Part shown: one piece after another, positions 33,473 through 44,570 of the stretch
Layout: every line of letters begins with the position of its first letter
How positions within the stretch are numbered: position 1 is the stretch's first letter
Origin: Paratinospora sagittata
Taxonomy: Eukaryota; Streptophyta; Magnoliopsida; Ranunculales; Menispermaceae
Assembly (NCBI GenBank): GCA_035771175.1
Contig: CM069593.1
Location: 38,112,241-38,176,240, forward strand
Length of the DNA: 64,000 bases
Direction of reading: 5' to 3'
Translations under genes and position numbers: made by a program
Notes under the pieces: model-generated
Seen by the model: the letters and a program-made list of their open reading frames with translations, nothing else
Databases searched by the model: none
What the model was told of the DNA's origin: nothing

Positions 33473-33939
33473 ATCTCTGTAAGTTTTTTTTTTTTAATAA
33501 AGAGTATTTCTTTTCCTTTAATTATTAATTGTTCTTTCTTTTGTTCTTTTTCTTTTCTATTTTCTGTCACTTGCATGCTTCATTTATTTATTTTTATCAA
33601 ATTAATTGCATTTTGGGCTTTTATTTTTTTATTTTGTTTATTCAAAAGTTCCTTTCATAGGAAATTAGGGTGGACTGGGTTCAGGTTTATGGGGCCCACA
33701 TTTTGTACCCTTTGTATTATTCATTGGGGATTTTGGGGAGTCTGTTCCCTTTACTATGTCATGTACAAATGAGTTCTGAATTAAATGAAATCAGACTTGT
33801 ATTGAATTGTATTTCCTCTGCGTACTCTGATATGACCATTGTTATGATTCCAAATGCGCTCCTCGTCCGCTAGTGTACCGCCGATTTAGGCGCGTCCGGG
33901 CGGGGTATGCCATTGGTGCTAAGTCACTATATTTTTGGG

Positions 33940-34783
33940 ATTGGTGCTTTTGTACCCAAGACCAATGCCCTCTGTAGAGAAATCATAGACTTCCATCAGA
34001 AAGTGGGTGAAGATTTTCATGAATGTTGGGAAAGGTTGAAAGACTTACTCCTTTAGTGTCCTCATCATGCTTTCGAGAAGTGGCAACTCATTTCATACTT
34101 TTATGATGGCCTACTCCCATGGAATAGGCAAATGATTAATGCCACCGCAAGAGGTGCCTTAATGACTAAGCTTGCACATGAGGCATGGCACTTGTTTGAG
34201 ACTTTGTCAAAAAATTCACAGGAATATGATTATGGTAGGTACAAAAAGTCTGGACCTAAAAAAGGTGGCCTTTATGAGGTGAAAGCATCTTCTGATATGG
34301 AGGATAGATTAGATACATTGACTAAGATGGTGCTCCCTTGTCATGGGGAAAAACCCAATTGCACCCAACCATGAAGAAAATTGCTCAATTTGTTCAAGGA
34401 ATGCTCATTCTGCCTTATCTTGTCCATCAAGCCAGATGTTCATTGATTTCTATTCAGAGCAAGTCAATGCTCTGAATCTATACCAATGCCCTAACAATTT
34501 TGGTAGGGGGCAACCAAACCTATCTTGGACTAAAAGTCAACATTTGGGCCCACCAAGGTTCCAAAATTATGCCCCTACTCTCAAACTATCAGTGTTACCT
34601 ACCTCAGCTTTCCCATCTTCAAGTGCACATGTACCTCAACAGCCAAGGAACCATCTATGGAAGAGACCATGAATCTGTTCATGCAAGGTAGTATTCAATT
34701 CTAAAATAACATGGTTCAGTCCCAGAAAAATACTAGGCAATCCATATCTAAGCTAGAGCACCAAATGGGACAAATGCCAGCCA
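33940..34783 (+). pseudogene. Athila gag, first part
   Basis: Frames give EIIDFHQKVGEDFHECWERLKDLL, then CPHHAFEKWQLISYFYDGLLPWNRQMINATARGALMTKLAHEAWHLFETLSKNSQEY. This is the gag capsid pattern of Athila/Tat elements (compare the general form YxGL...DAAAGG...AYELIE). A degenerate zinc knuckle CSICSRNAHSALSCP follows near 34385. It is interrupted at 34784 by a solo LTR whose target duplication is AGCCA/AGCTA. Confidence 0.75.
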
Positions 34784-34944
34784 TGTTGGACACCCAAGAG
34801 GGCGGTGAATTGGATGTAAAGACCGGTTTTAATATTTTCTTAGTTCTTTAGTGGAATCTTTAAGATGATACAAGTAAATGCTCTAAAAATCAATATCCAT
34901 GAATGTAAAGCGCAGAAATAAAGAGGACACAATGATTTTTATGT

Positions 34945-36139
34945 TGTAACACCCCCCATTTTTTCTACTAAAAAACTAATTAAACCACCTAAAAACTCTA
35001 CAAGTATAATTTCAATTAATGAGAATAGCCCCTTGGGAGAAAATATATACCCCCATAGTGGGACGGTCCCAAGGATAAAGGTCGTCCCCATGGGGGGCCG
35101 ACCCCTTGAGGGCACCCCTATAAAGTCCTCCCCCCCTCCTCCTCTTCATTCCGCCCTCTCGCTCTCTCTCCCTCTTGCATATTTTTCTACCTTTCTCTTA
35201 TCTTTTCCTGCGCTTCCAGAAGATAGGAGTTTTAATGAAAGATTCGTCAAGGCGATGCCACTACACGTATTAAGGTGGGGAATGAAAGCTAAGTTTGAAG
35301 GCTAGGTTTGCGTCTCTTACTTGTCTAATGATGAATTGCATAACAACACGCATCATATATGTTACCATGTTTTACTTCATGCATGAAAACTATTTTACAA
35401 AACAATATATATATATATATATATATTATCGGTTGCTATGCCTTTATGCTAGCCACGACAGAGTGACACTGTTACTGGATATATTATTGGGTGCAATACT
35501 GGCCCAGAATAGTGACGTTGTCACTGGTTATATTATTGGATGTTATGCGTTACGCTGGCCCTGGCAGAGGTAACATTGTCACTGTTTAACACTGGAACTC
35601 ATGAGATCTCTCAGTTGCTGGTTATATTACTCGTGCCTCGGATCACAGGTTGCGGGTGAATGGTACCTGGCCTGTGATGCCGTGTGACCAGGGTTTATTC
35701 ATATCATTGCTTGATTGTATTGTTGTGGCATAGCTGTCTAATGATTGTTGTTCTATACTTATTATTATGCATGTAACTTTCATTTATCCTACTTGACCTC
35801 ACTGAGCTGTTGAGCTCACCCCGTTGATATTTTTCCCCAGGATCTTAGACACGCATAAGTACAAATATGTCATCAGAACCTAAGAGCCGCCAAAGCTATG
35901 TTCAAAGGAAGCACGTAAGGTGAGGGATGTCAACATAGATCTAGGTCTGTTATTTATGGTCTGTTGTAGTTTCCGCTACGTACTCTGTACTTATGTAATT
36001 ATAACATTTGTACATTTTCCCTCCATTATTGAGGGAGGATGAATAAAAGATTTGTGTTGATGTTCTTTTCTGCTTCACACCCCGATTCTGGTCCGCTACC
36101 TAATATATGAGATTGTTCTGTGAGAATCGAGGTGTGACA
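34945..36139 (+). repeat. 5' LTR of the LARD-like element
   Basis: 1,195 bp from TGTAACACCCCCC to GAGGTGTGACA. It carries CCCTATAAAG at 35116 as a TATA-like box, a (TA)n run at 35404-35427 and three diverged copies of a roughly 58-bp repeat (35424-35590). Confidence 0.85.
35404..35427. repeat. (TA)n microsatellite
   Basis: A run of about eleven AT dinucleotides in the 5' LTR; the 3' LTR has only ATGTATATATATT at the same place, so it expanded after insertion or contracted in the other copy. Confidence 0.9.
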
Positions 36140-39100
36140 GTTATGGTATCGGAGCATGATCTCGCGACCAATGCCATAAGCGCATCAATCCCTTGGTACG
36201 CGTGTTGGTAATGTTAGTGTGATACACGCATTGACCACCTTGGTATGATATTTTTGTACCAAGGTGTGTGTGTCGACCCTTCAGGTCACACAATGGTCGC
36301 ATCGGTACGCTCTTCGGTCACATTAGTACGATACGCATATCGACCCCTTTTCAATACGCGTGTCCAATAGAGCAATGATCTCACAAGATTTTTGCAAGAG
36401 AAAAAAAGAAGAATATATATATGTATATAAAAAATAAATACGGAATAAAATAAATTACATGAGAGAAGTACCTTGAGGAAGGTCCCGCGAGAAGAGAAGA
36501 TTTTTAACACATGGCACCCTCCACCACGTGGCACCTAGGAAAGTGATGTTTTTGTGGCATGAAAATTGTGCAATGGTAACTTGAAAATAGATATAAGAAA
36601 TTTTCATTTTGAAGGTTTGTCTGGACCTTAATCGAATATTGCGAATAGATGATTACAATGAACTATAGATCTAGCTAGATAATTAGGATTAAATATTTTT
36701 CAATATAACTTATGATGATAACAGTAACAACCAGACTATTGAAAGAACAATGAGATATTATAAAAGATGAAGGATCGGTTCGTAAGATTAAGCATTCTAA
36801 TCATTAATTGAAGAGTTAGTGATTGTTTAAGAATTACAAGGTCCAGTAATCTAGCTTGATAAATAGATGTGCATATTGTAACTCAAGATTCGAGAATCTT
36901 ATGATTATGATCCTTGATTACTTTTAACTATAAGGCTTTGGGACTTTTCAAAAATCGTGATATTGTATATGTAAATAATGACTTATGGAGATTTCTTTAA
37001 TGCTACATGAACGTCAACGTAGTTTCATAATGTCTATTAGTCATATCACATATGATCAAATTAGGATAGACTTGCAAAATGTGATAAGACTGAACTATTT
37101 TGGTTTTTCATATGATGAACTGAGTGTGATCAGATCAGGATGTATTTTACAAATTTTTAATATCATTGGGTTATTTTATTCTAGCATTTCATATGATGAG
37201 GGATCATGACTATAGAAATTGTCCTTGATGAATATTAGCATACTCGATTTTATTTTAGTAATACAGTGATCGAAAGAATACATTGCGTGATATTAGTAGT
37301 AATATGATCACTTTGGGTATATTTATTTTGGTTATTGGATAATCAAAATTTGATCAAATGATTATGATGTGAGAAACTGGGGATCATATACATTAATACG
37401 AGCTTAGTCTATTATAAACCGGTGATGGTAGACTTACTATATAAAATCTTAGGTTATGGAAATTAACCTAGAATAAAGGAAGTAATGACGTTTAAGTTAA
37501 GGTCATCTAATCAAATTAGTATGTGATGGTGAAGATTGGATGATCCAAATAATTTGGAAGAGTTGATGATCAAAGAAAGTTAAATCTCTACGAATGGATT
37601 GATTCAGTCATTAGCTTAATATTCAATTGTCAAGAAATTAGCTACTAGTCGGTGCAGAGCTGATAATTATTTATGAGTCGAGATTAAAGCAAATAAGCAG
37701 CTAAGAAAAGTAAACCTTGATGAAAATATACTGTACATTTTGGAAAGGAAACAAACCTTAAGGATAATAGGTTTTAAGGAAAACAACAGGGATATGAGCC
37801 TTGAAGGAAACATGACTCATTGAGAAATCAAATGAATAAGTAAGTACATCGTTTAATAAGGCATGACTGGATCTAATGACTCTAGATCTCACCAAAGAAT
37901 TGATTATGGGTCACAGGGTGGACTAAGATCCATAACTCAAGGTGTTGAACCGATACTTGTCGCGCAAGTTTCAGCTGCTTGGGGCACAAGATAAGATACA
38001 AAACCTTGAAGCTCAAGGGCCGTCAGAATTAGGCCATCGCTAAATAGTCAAGGTTTAAGAAACCAAGCCCAAGAACTATCAACCACCGATTGATATTCCT
38101 TGTGACTTAAAAATTCAAAAGTATCGAAATTACATATTTAAGATGGACTTTTAAGTTGAGTCCAGAAGAAGAATCATTGGTTGAGAAAAAAAGTGATTGA
38201 ATATCATTCGTGGAAGTTAGTAAACAATGTAACCACCGAAGAACGTAAGTCGTTCGTGGCCCATGGATTGGCTTTTGGGTGCATGGTAGTCGCCCGTGGT
38301 ACATGAGTGCACACCTTATTGAGTGAACCCTAGGCGGTCCACCTCTGTTGTAAACTTCATTGTTTCAGCCGAAAGGAGATGCACGGACGGGGTTGTACCT
38401 TATTAAAAAGAAACTCATTTATTATGAGACTTTTCCCTGGACATTTATCCAAGAAACCAGGATAATACTTGGCCACAGAACCTTACGTGACGGCACGTTT
38501 CAAGTGTTTATAATTAAATATGAATGTTATTAACTAATATGTTGTGCTATCAATTATTGATGATTTCCATCAAACGGTTAATGAGATTTCATTTTAAACC
38601 CCCGAGCCCTACACATTTTCCATCCTAAGAGGACACATGACCCATTGGGTAGGGTATGAATGTGTCTCATGGAAAAAGGGGTTTCGAAATGGATGGTAAT
38701 TGTGTGAAAACTTTTAGGATAGAATGTTTGACAGGGAATTCATTACCATTGATATCCCTTTTATCGCTATATTAGGGGTGGTATGGGACACAATGAATGC
38801 AAAGGATAACTGGAATATTTTGGATCAATGGAGGACCTGCAGACCATGTGTGGTGAATCAACCAGAAACTATGTTATATCTGTTATCATTGTATTCGAGG
38901 TGGTATGGGACGCAACGAATGCAGAAGATATCAGTTATAATTTGGGTATCTAGATGATTTGCAGAACTTGTTTGTTGCATATGTATGAAACATCATGTAG
39001 GGTAATAAGTGAAAGATAAAGGTACTCTGGTCAATGATTCGAACTTTCTTGGGACCAATCCAAAACTGGAGAGAAGTTTTTCAAATGACTTTTGAATTGA

Positions 39101-39823
39101 AGCCTTGTTTTGGAGTCAAGTAACCAAAATTGTTATTTCTTGAAATGATGCAAACTAATATTCATATTTGATTTTAAGGATTGGAATACTAGAATTGAAT
39201 CAGAAACTAGAATATACCTAAAAGAAAGAACTCCTACCCCTCAACCTAGAAGAGATAGGAATTTGACCCATACCAACCAAAACAGAACACCATGACATAG
39301 GAATCAGGACTTAGGACTCCACGTTATATAAAACTTTTAGAAAAGAAGGTTAGGCGTAAAGCCTTACCTAACCGTGGGTAAAGAAAATCCTTATTACATG
39401 ATGACATCATGAGTACTAATGACAGATTACCACTATACCAACAAACAAAAAGAAATTGCGTGACGGACACTTAGGACAAACATCCTAGTTGGGGATTAGA
39501 GTCGTTAACTATGATCTATTTGACCGACAACCTCGAGATCATTTAACTTTTAGCATTAAACGAGACATGATCAGTCTTTCTTTGCCAAGGATGCTGACGA
39601 TGACTAACTCGAAGGTGATGGTCCAAACCTGTTCTTGTAACGAAGTTCCTTAAGACTCAGACATTGCAATGAGAATCTTTTCTTCACAAGAGAGATGAGC
39701 AAAATCCAAAACACTAGGATACCATAGAGAATGATGAATGTGCCAACTTGGACACATAGGAGTTTGCCACCAACGACTGCTTGATCGAATTTCGAGGGAG
39801 AAATTCTTTTATGGAGGGTAGAT
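36140..39823 (+). other. Internal region of the LARD-like element, no genes
   Basis: After TTATGGTATCGGAGCATGATC the sequence is AT-rich and stop-rich in all frames; the longest open stretches (for example 36985-37209) have no domain. Near 36150-36360 GTACG and ATACGC words recur. 38750-38990 is a diverged tandem pair with a 122-base period (both containing GGTGGTATGGGAC followed by AATG/ACGAATGCA). The last part, from about 39780, resembles the extreme 3' end of Tekay-type elements. Confidence 0.6.
38750..38990. repeat. Diverged tandem duplication, period 122
   Basis: GGTGGTATGGGACACAATGAATGCA at about 38776 and the related GGTGGTATGGGACGCAACG at 38898 share phase with neighbouring words (ATCGCTATATTA and ATCATTGTATTC; GACCTGCAGACC and GATTTGCAGAAC). 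Confidence 0.65.
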
Positions 39824-41037
39824 TATAACACCCCGAATTTTTTCTATTGAAAAAAACTAACTAAACCACATGAAAACTCTACAGGTATAATTTCAATGAG
39901 TGAGAAAAGCCCCCTCGGAGAAAATATATACCCCCATAGTGGGACGGTCCCAAGGATAAAGGTTGTCCCAATGGGGGGCCAGCCCCATGAGGGGCCCGCC
40001 CCTTGGGGGCACCCCTATAATAGGGGTTGCCCGCCCTCCTCCACATTCCGCCCTCTCGCTCTCTCTCTCTCCCTCTTGCTCTCCCTCGCCCCCTCTTGCA
40101 TATTTTTCTACCTTTCTCTTTATCTTTTCTTACGCTTCTGGAAGATAGGTGTTTTAATGGAAGATTCGTCAAGGCGATGCCACTACACATCTTAAGGTGG
40201 GGAATGAAGGCTAAGTTCACATCTCTTACTTGTCTAATGATGAATTACATAACATCATACATCATATATGTTACCATGTTTAATTTTATGCATGAAAACT
40301 ATTTTACAAAATAATGTATATATATTATCGGGTGTTATGCCTTTATGCTGGCCCCGACAGAGTGACACTATTACTGGATATATTATTGGGTGCAATACTG
40401 GCCCGGAATAGTGACGTTGTCACTAGTTATATTATTGGGTGCTATGCCGTTAAGCTGGCCCCGGCAGAGTAACACTGTCACTGGTTAGCACTAGAACTCA
40501 TGAGATCTCTCAGTTGTTGGTCATATTACTGGTGCCTCAGATCACAGGTTGTGAGTGAATGGTACCTGGCCTGTGATGCCGTGTGACCAGGGTTCATTCA
40601 TATCATTGCTTGATTGTATTGTTGTGGTATAACTGTCTGATGATTGTTGTTCTGTACTTATTATTATGCATGTAAGTTTCGTTTATCCTACTTGACCTCA
40701 TTGAGCTGTTGAGCTCACCCGGTTGATATTTTTCCCCAGAATCTTAGACACGCATAAGTACAAATATGTCATCAGAACCTAAGAGCCGCCAAAGCTATGT
40801 TCAAAGGAAGAGCATAAGGTGAGGGATGTCAACATAGATCTAGGTGTGTCATTTATGGTCTGTTGTAGTTTCCGCTGCGTACTCTATACTTATGTAATTA
40901 TAACATTTGCACATTTTCCCTCCATTATTAAGGGAGGATGAATAAAAGATCTCTGTTGATGTTCGTTTCTGCTTCAACCCCAATTCTGGTCCGTTGCCTA
41001 TCGTATGAGATCTTTCTTTGAGAATCGGGGTGTGACA
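39824..41037 (+). repeat. 3' LTR of the LARD-like element
   Basis: 1,214 bp from TATAACACCCC (TG mutated to TA) to CGGGGTGTGACA. Similar to 34945-36139, with small indels and many substitutions. A CCCTATAATAGG box at about 40013 and the same three-unit repeat at 40325-40490 are present. Confidence 0.85.
40325..40490. repeat. Three-unit tandem repeat in LTR, period about 58
   Basis: Units share TTATTGGGTG(C/T)(T/A)ATAC/GCC...CTGGCCC(C/G)G...AGTGAC...TCACT. The 5' LTR has the equivalent at 35424-35590. Confidence 0.75.
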
Positions 41038-41079
41038 TACATGGTTCGAAAAATCCTTTTCCTACCTCCACGCCTAGAG

Positions 41080-41290
41080 AAATATTCTCTAGGATTCTAC
41101 TGTACCAAGTTCACTTCAAGGATGTGAACCAAACCGTTACAATGTATTTTTCAAGGTTCAAGACAAACCTATCCTTTTACGGGCTAAGGATGAACCGTTT
41201 ACTTCCTTTTGCGGGATAAGGAAGAACCTAGAATCTTTTTCGTAGGCTAAGGAAGAACCACTTGACCCTTTTCAAGATAAAGGATGAAAC
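41080..41290 (-). repeat. Hairpin units in the minus-strand Sirevirus-like LTR
   Basis: CCTAGAGAA/TTCTCTAGG forms a 9-bp stem with a 3-base loop (about 41083-41103). ATCCTT/AAGGAT (about 41170) and TTCCTT/AAGGAA (about 41200) surround loops close to the reverse complement of CCCGTAA. Same layout as 32154-32490. Confidence 0.7.
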
Positions 41291-42513
41291 TATACTTGAT
41301 TCCAACCATGGAATCACAAGTGATCTCACAATCACTTGACTTGGTTTGTTTCAACCTTTAAACAATCGAAAAGACTGAAAACAAAGACTATATTGTTTGT
41401 TCTACACAAATAAAACAATTACAATGAAGCTCACAATACAAATTCACCAATACAAAATATGAAATTTAAGCTCAATGTGAAAGAGAGAGACCTTACAATG
41501 ATTTTACCTTCCCTTCATCTAGATTTGCTCAACAATGCATTTTATGATGATTTGAATGAAGCCCAAAAAGTTTTCTTTGAAAACCATTTCGAAATCAACT
41601 CATTTTGCTCAAGGGTTTTTGGAAATGTGAGAAAGGGTTTGATTTTGGAAATCATTCAATGTGCTGACATTTTTGTCTCTCGTCTTAAAATGGCTAGAGA
41701 AGGTGTATTAATAGATTAGGAATGATTACAAGCCATTGGAGACCAAAATATAGCCGTTGGGGGGACAAAAACCAAGTTTTTGACCGTTGGAATCGCACCC
41801 AAAAAGTCCCTAGCGCTTTGACACTCCGTGTTAGCGCGCTGGCTCACTCTAGAGGTTGATTTTTGTAAAATCCAAGCTTTAGCGAGCTGGCGCACAATTT
41901 TTGTGTTTTTTTGCTTCGTTTGATTACCCGACCTATCCTAAACCAAATATAATAGCTTAAAGTTTATGAAAATATCCATTGGAACCATTTCTAAACTCAT
42001 TTGAAAAGGCTATCAAACATTTTGAAAGCATTTAAGTTCAAAACAAGTTGAACTTGAAAAACTTAGCCAATGGGTTTTGAGAAACTTTGTAGAAACATCA
42101 TTTTGATTAAAACCAATGCAAATGTGATTGAAACGAGTTTGAAATACTTTAAAAACATAAACGAAATATGTTTGAACAATTTAAAATATTTTTTAGAGAA
42201 ATCTAATGCATGTATGGATTTTAAAGAAATTGATTGAGCAAGCTAGAGCATGGAGGTTTATAACCTGAATTAAAACTCTATGAACTTTAGCTCTCAGCCT
42301 TCTCTTCTCATCTTGACACGTCCAAGCTTTGATTTAGACTTATTTTGATCCGCTTGATTAGGCTTGAACGAGCTTTGATCTTGTATTAGTTCTTCTATTT
42401 TCTTATAGTGTTGAAACATACTTAGTTCAAATATTAGCACCAAATTACATATTGTTTGTTAGCATCAAAACACTTTGGAGAGTGGTGAGTGGAGACCCCC
42501 ACTTGGGCCAACA

Positions 42514-43360
42514 AGCTACACTCAATCAAAGGGAGAATGGGAAGTTCCCAAGTCAGCCAGTACCAAACCCAAAGGGGCAATATGAGATAGGCATGTCATC
42601 CATGACACCTCATGAGGAAGCCAAATCCATCATTACCCTAAGGAGCGGAAAAATCATTGATAATCATGTTGAGCTAAAAACTAAGGAAAATCCTGATAGA
42701 GTTAATCCTAAAAGAGGATACCCCAAAAGACAATGAGAAGCCTATTGAGTCTAGAGCACCCATTAATGAGCTTCCTCCCTAGGAGCCAAAACCTCCATTT
42801 CCTCAAAAGGTTAGCTCAGGCTGAAAAGGATACTCATCCTAGTGACATAGTGGACCTGTTCCAATATGTCAAAATTAATATCCCATTACTTGATGCCATT
42901 AAGCAAGTTCCTTCTTATGTCAAATTTCTGAAAGAAATGTGCGCACATAAGCGCAAGATTAATGTACAGAAAAAAGGCCTTCTCAGCTGAGCAGGTTAGT
43001 TTTATCCTACAACATAATACACCACCCAAGTATAGGGATCCCGGTTGCCCTACCATTTCATGTGTCATTGGTCAGCATCATATCGATAGGGCATTCCTAG
43101 ATCTTGGACCAAGTGTTAAATTGCTTCCATACTCGGGGTATACTCAATTAGGCCTTGGAGAACTGAAGCTTGCCTCTACTACACTCCAGTTAGCTGACCG
43201 TTCTGTCAAGATCCCAAGAGGTGTGGTTGAGGATGTTCTCATACAAGTTGAGAAATTCTTTGTCCCTGTAAATTTCAGTGTTTTGGATACTCAACTTGTT
43301 TCTGATCCGGGTAACTTGATACCCATCATCTTGGGCCACATCCAAGGCAATCATCAATAA
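42514..43360 (+). pseudogene. Athila gag end and protease
   Basis: Begins right after the AGCTA duplication. GSSQVSQ/GKFPSQPVPNPKGQYEI leads to AKSIITLRSGKIIDN, the Athila block joining gag to protease. A frame from 42962 gives VIGQHHIDRAFLDLGPSVKLLPYSGYTQLGLGELKLASTTLQLADRSVKIPRGVVEDVLIQVEKFFVPVNF. In protease the expected DLG(A/S) active site is present as DLGPSV. A VLGHIQGNHQ-like end follows where (L)GRPFLATA is expected, showing decay. Stops separate frames at 42735 and 42990. Confidence 0.75.
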
Positions 43361-43699
43361 TAGAAATGGTGTCATGAAGTTGTCCTTTGGAAATATGGAT
43401 GTTAACCTTAATGTTTTTAATTTTGGACAACATCCACCAAACTTCGAGGATATCCATTATGTTAATATGATTGAGAGTTTGGTGCATGGCGCCTTCTTGA
43501 GCAAACCTTAGATGATCCCTCACTACTTAGTTTCTCTCAAAGTTGCGATGTGCCCATGCAGCTGCAGGAACATGTGACTAGTCTGGATGCCACACATGTG
43601 GAGGATCTTCCACTTAGGCCTCAATTATCTATGTCTAGTATTGAGCCTCATGTAGTTCCCTCTATTGAAAAAGCCCCTACTCTAGAGCTCAAGTATTTG

Positions 43700-44570
43700 C
43701 CTTAGGGATTGAAATATGTGTTTTTAGGTCCAAAGAATAGCTTTCCTGTTAGCATAGCCTCTGATCTAGATCCAGTACAAGAAGAAAAGCTTCTAGATGT
43801 TCTAAGGAACCATAAGAAAGCTATAGGGTGGTCCATAAGTGATATTAAGGGTATTAGTCCTACTGTTTTCCAACATAGAATTCATTGGGAGAATAACAAA
43901 AACTTCTCAGAAAATGCAACTTAAGTTAAATCCTAACATGTGGGAGGTTGTAAGATCTGAGATTTTACAATTATTGGATGAAGGGATCATTTATCCCATT
44001 TGTGATAGTTCATGGGTTAGTCTAATCCATGTTGTCCCAAAGAAGTTTGGAATTACAATGATTGAGAATGAGGACAATGAACTGATCCCCACACGAGTGA
44101 TTATCGGGTGGCGTGTATGCACTAATTACTGCAAGCTGAATGCGATTACAAGGAAAGATCATTTTCTTGATGGATATTCCGGTTATAACAAAATTTCCAT
44201 TGCCCAGAGGACCAAGAGAAGACCACTTTCACTTGTCCTTTTGGAACCTTTAACTATAGAAGGATGCCTTTTGGATTGTGTAATACACCTGCAACTTTTC
44301 AGCGATGTATGATCAATATTTTCTCTGACATGGGAGAGAGGTTTATGGAAGTTTTTATGGATGATTTTTCAATATTTGGATCTTCCTTTGATGAATATTT
44401 GAATCATTTGAGACTGGTACCGGAAAGATGACAAGAAAAAAAACTTGTTCTAAATTGGGAAAAATGTCATTTTATGGTTCAGAAGGGAATTGTGTTAGGG
44501 CATATCATCTCGAAAGAAGGGATTGAGGTTGACAAAGCTAAAGTTGATTTAATTTCTAATCTTCCACCTT
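43700..44570 (+). pseudogene. Athila reverse transcriptase, first part
   Basis: LKYVFLGPKNSFPVSIASDLDPVQEEKLLDVLRNHKKAIGWSISDIKGISPTVFQHRIHWE, then in another frame QLKLNPNMWEVVRSEILQLLDEGIIYPICDSSWVSLIHVVPKK, TRVIIGWRVCTNYCKLNAITRKDHF (usual DYRKLN as NYCKLN), and FMDDFSIFG at 44354-44380, the active site. GIVLGHIISKEGIEVDKAKVDLISNLPP closes the part. It is cut at 44570 by a solo LTR. Several frame changes exclude function. Confidence 0.8.

Larger units (their letters stand above)
33245..33912 (+). mobile_element. LTR candidate with TATA box, hairpin and AATAAA
   Basis: Starts TGTAATGACC and ends GGGGTATGCCA. TCTATAAAAGGG lies at 33319. A strong hairpin follows at 33436-33472 and AATAAAGAG at about 33499. 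The last 220 bases match 110-346 in the LTR at the window start. Right after 33912 Athila-type gag sequence begins. No target duplication was found. The layout TATA, hairpin, AATAAA fits a U3-R region. Confidence 0.5.
34945..41037 (+). mobile_element. Coding-poor gypsy derivative (LARD-like)
   Basis: Two LTRs of about 1.2 kb (34945-36139 and 39824-41037) enclose 3.7 kb without a recognisable gag or pol. A primer-site-like TGGTATCGGAGC follows the 5' LTR, and GAGGGAGAAATTCTTTTATGG with GGAGGG precedes the 3' LTR, the usual end of Tekay-type elements. Flanking pentamers TATGT and TACAT differ by two transitions. It probably moved with proteins from an intact relative, as expected of large retrotransposon derivatives. 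Confidence 0.8.
34784..42513 (-). mobile_element. Sirevirus-like solo LTR, minus strand, with nested gypsy derivative
   Basis: On the minus strand it starts TGTTGGCCCAAGTGG (42513) and ends TGTCCAACA (34784), with GAGGGCGGTGAATTGG next to the end on the plus strand. Five-base duplications AGCCA (34779-34783) and AGCTA (42514-42518) flank it, one mismatch. It is one LTR without internal region, so a solo LTR. It is itself split at 34945-41037 by a gypsy derivative; its own sequence totals about 1.6 kb. Hairpin units like those at 32154-32490 occur at 41080-41290. Confidence 0.85.

Noticed and set aside
33245..33560. Endogenous pararetrovirus promoter (35S-like TATA context)
   Set aside because: No movement protein, coat or pararetroviral RT nearby; the segment ends in a CA-type LTR terminus shared with 1-346 and is followed by Athila gag.
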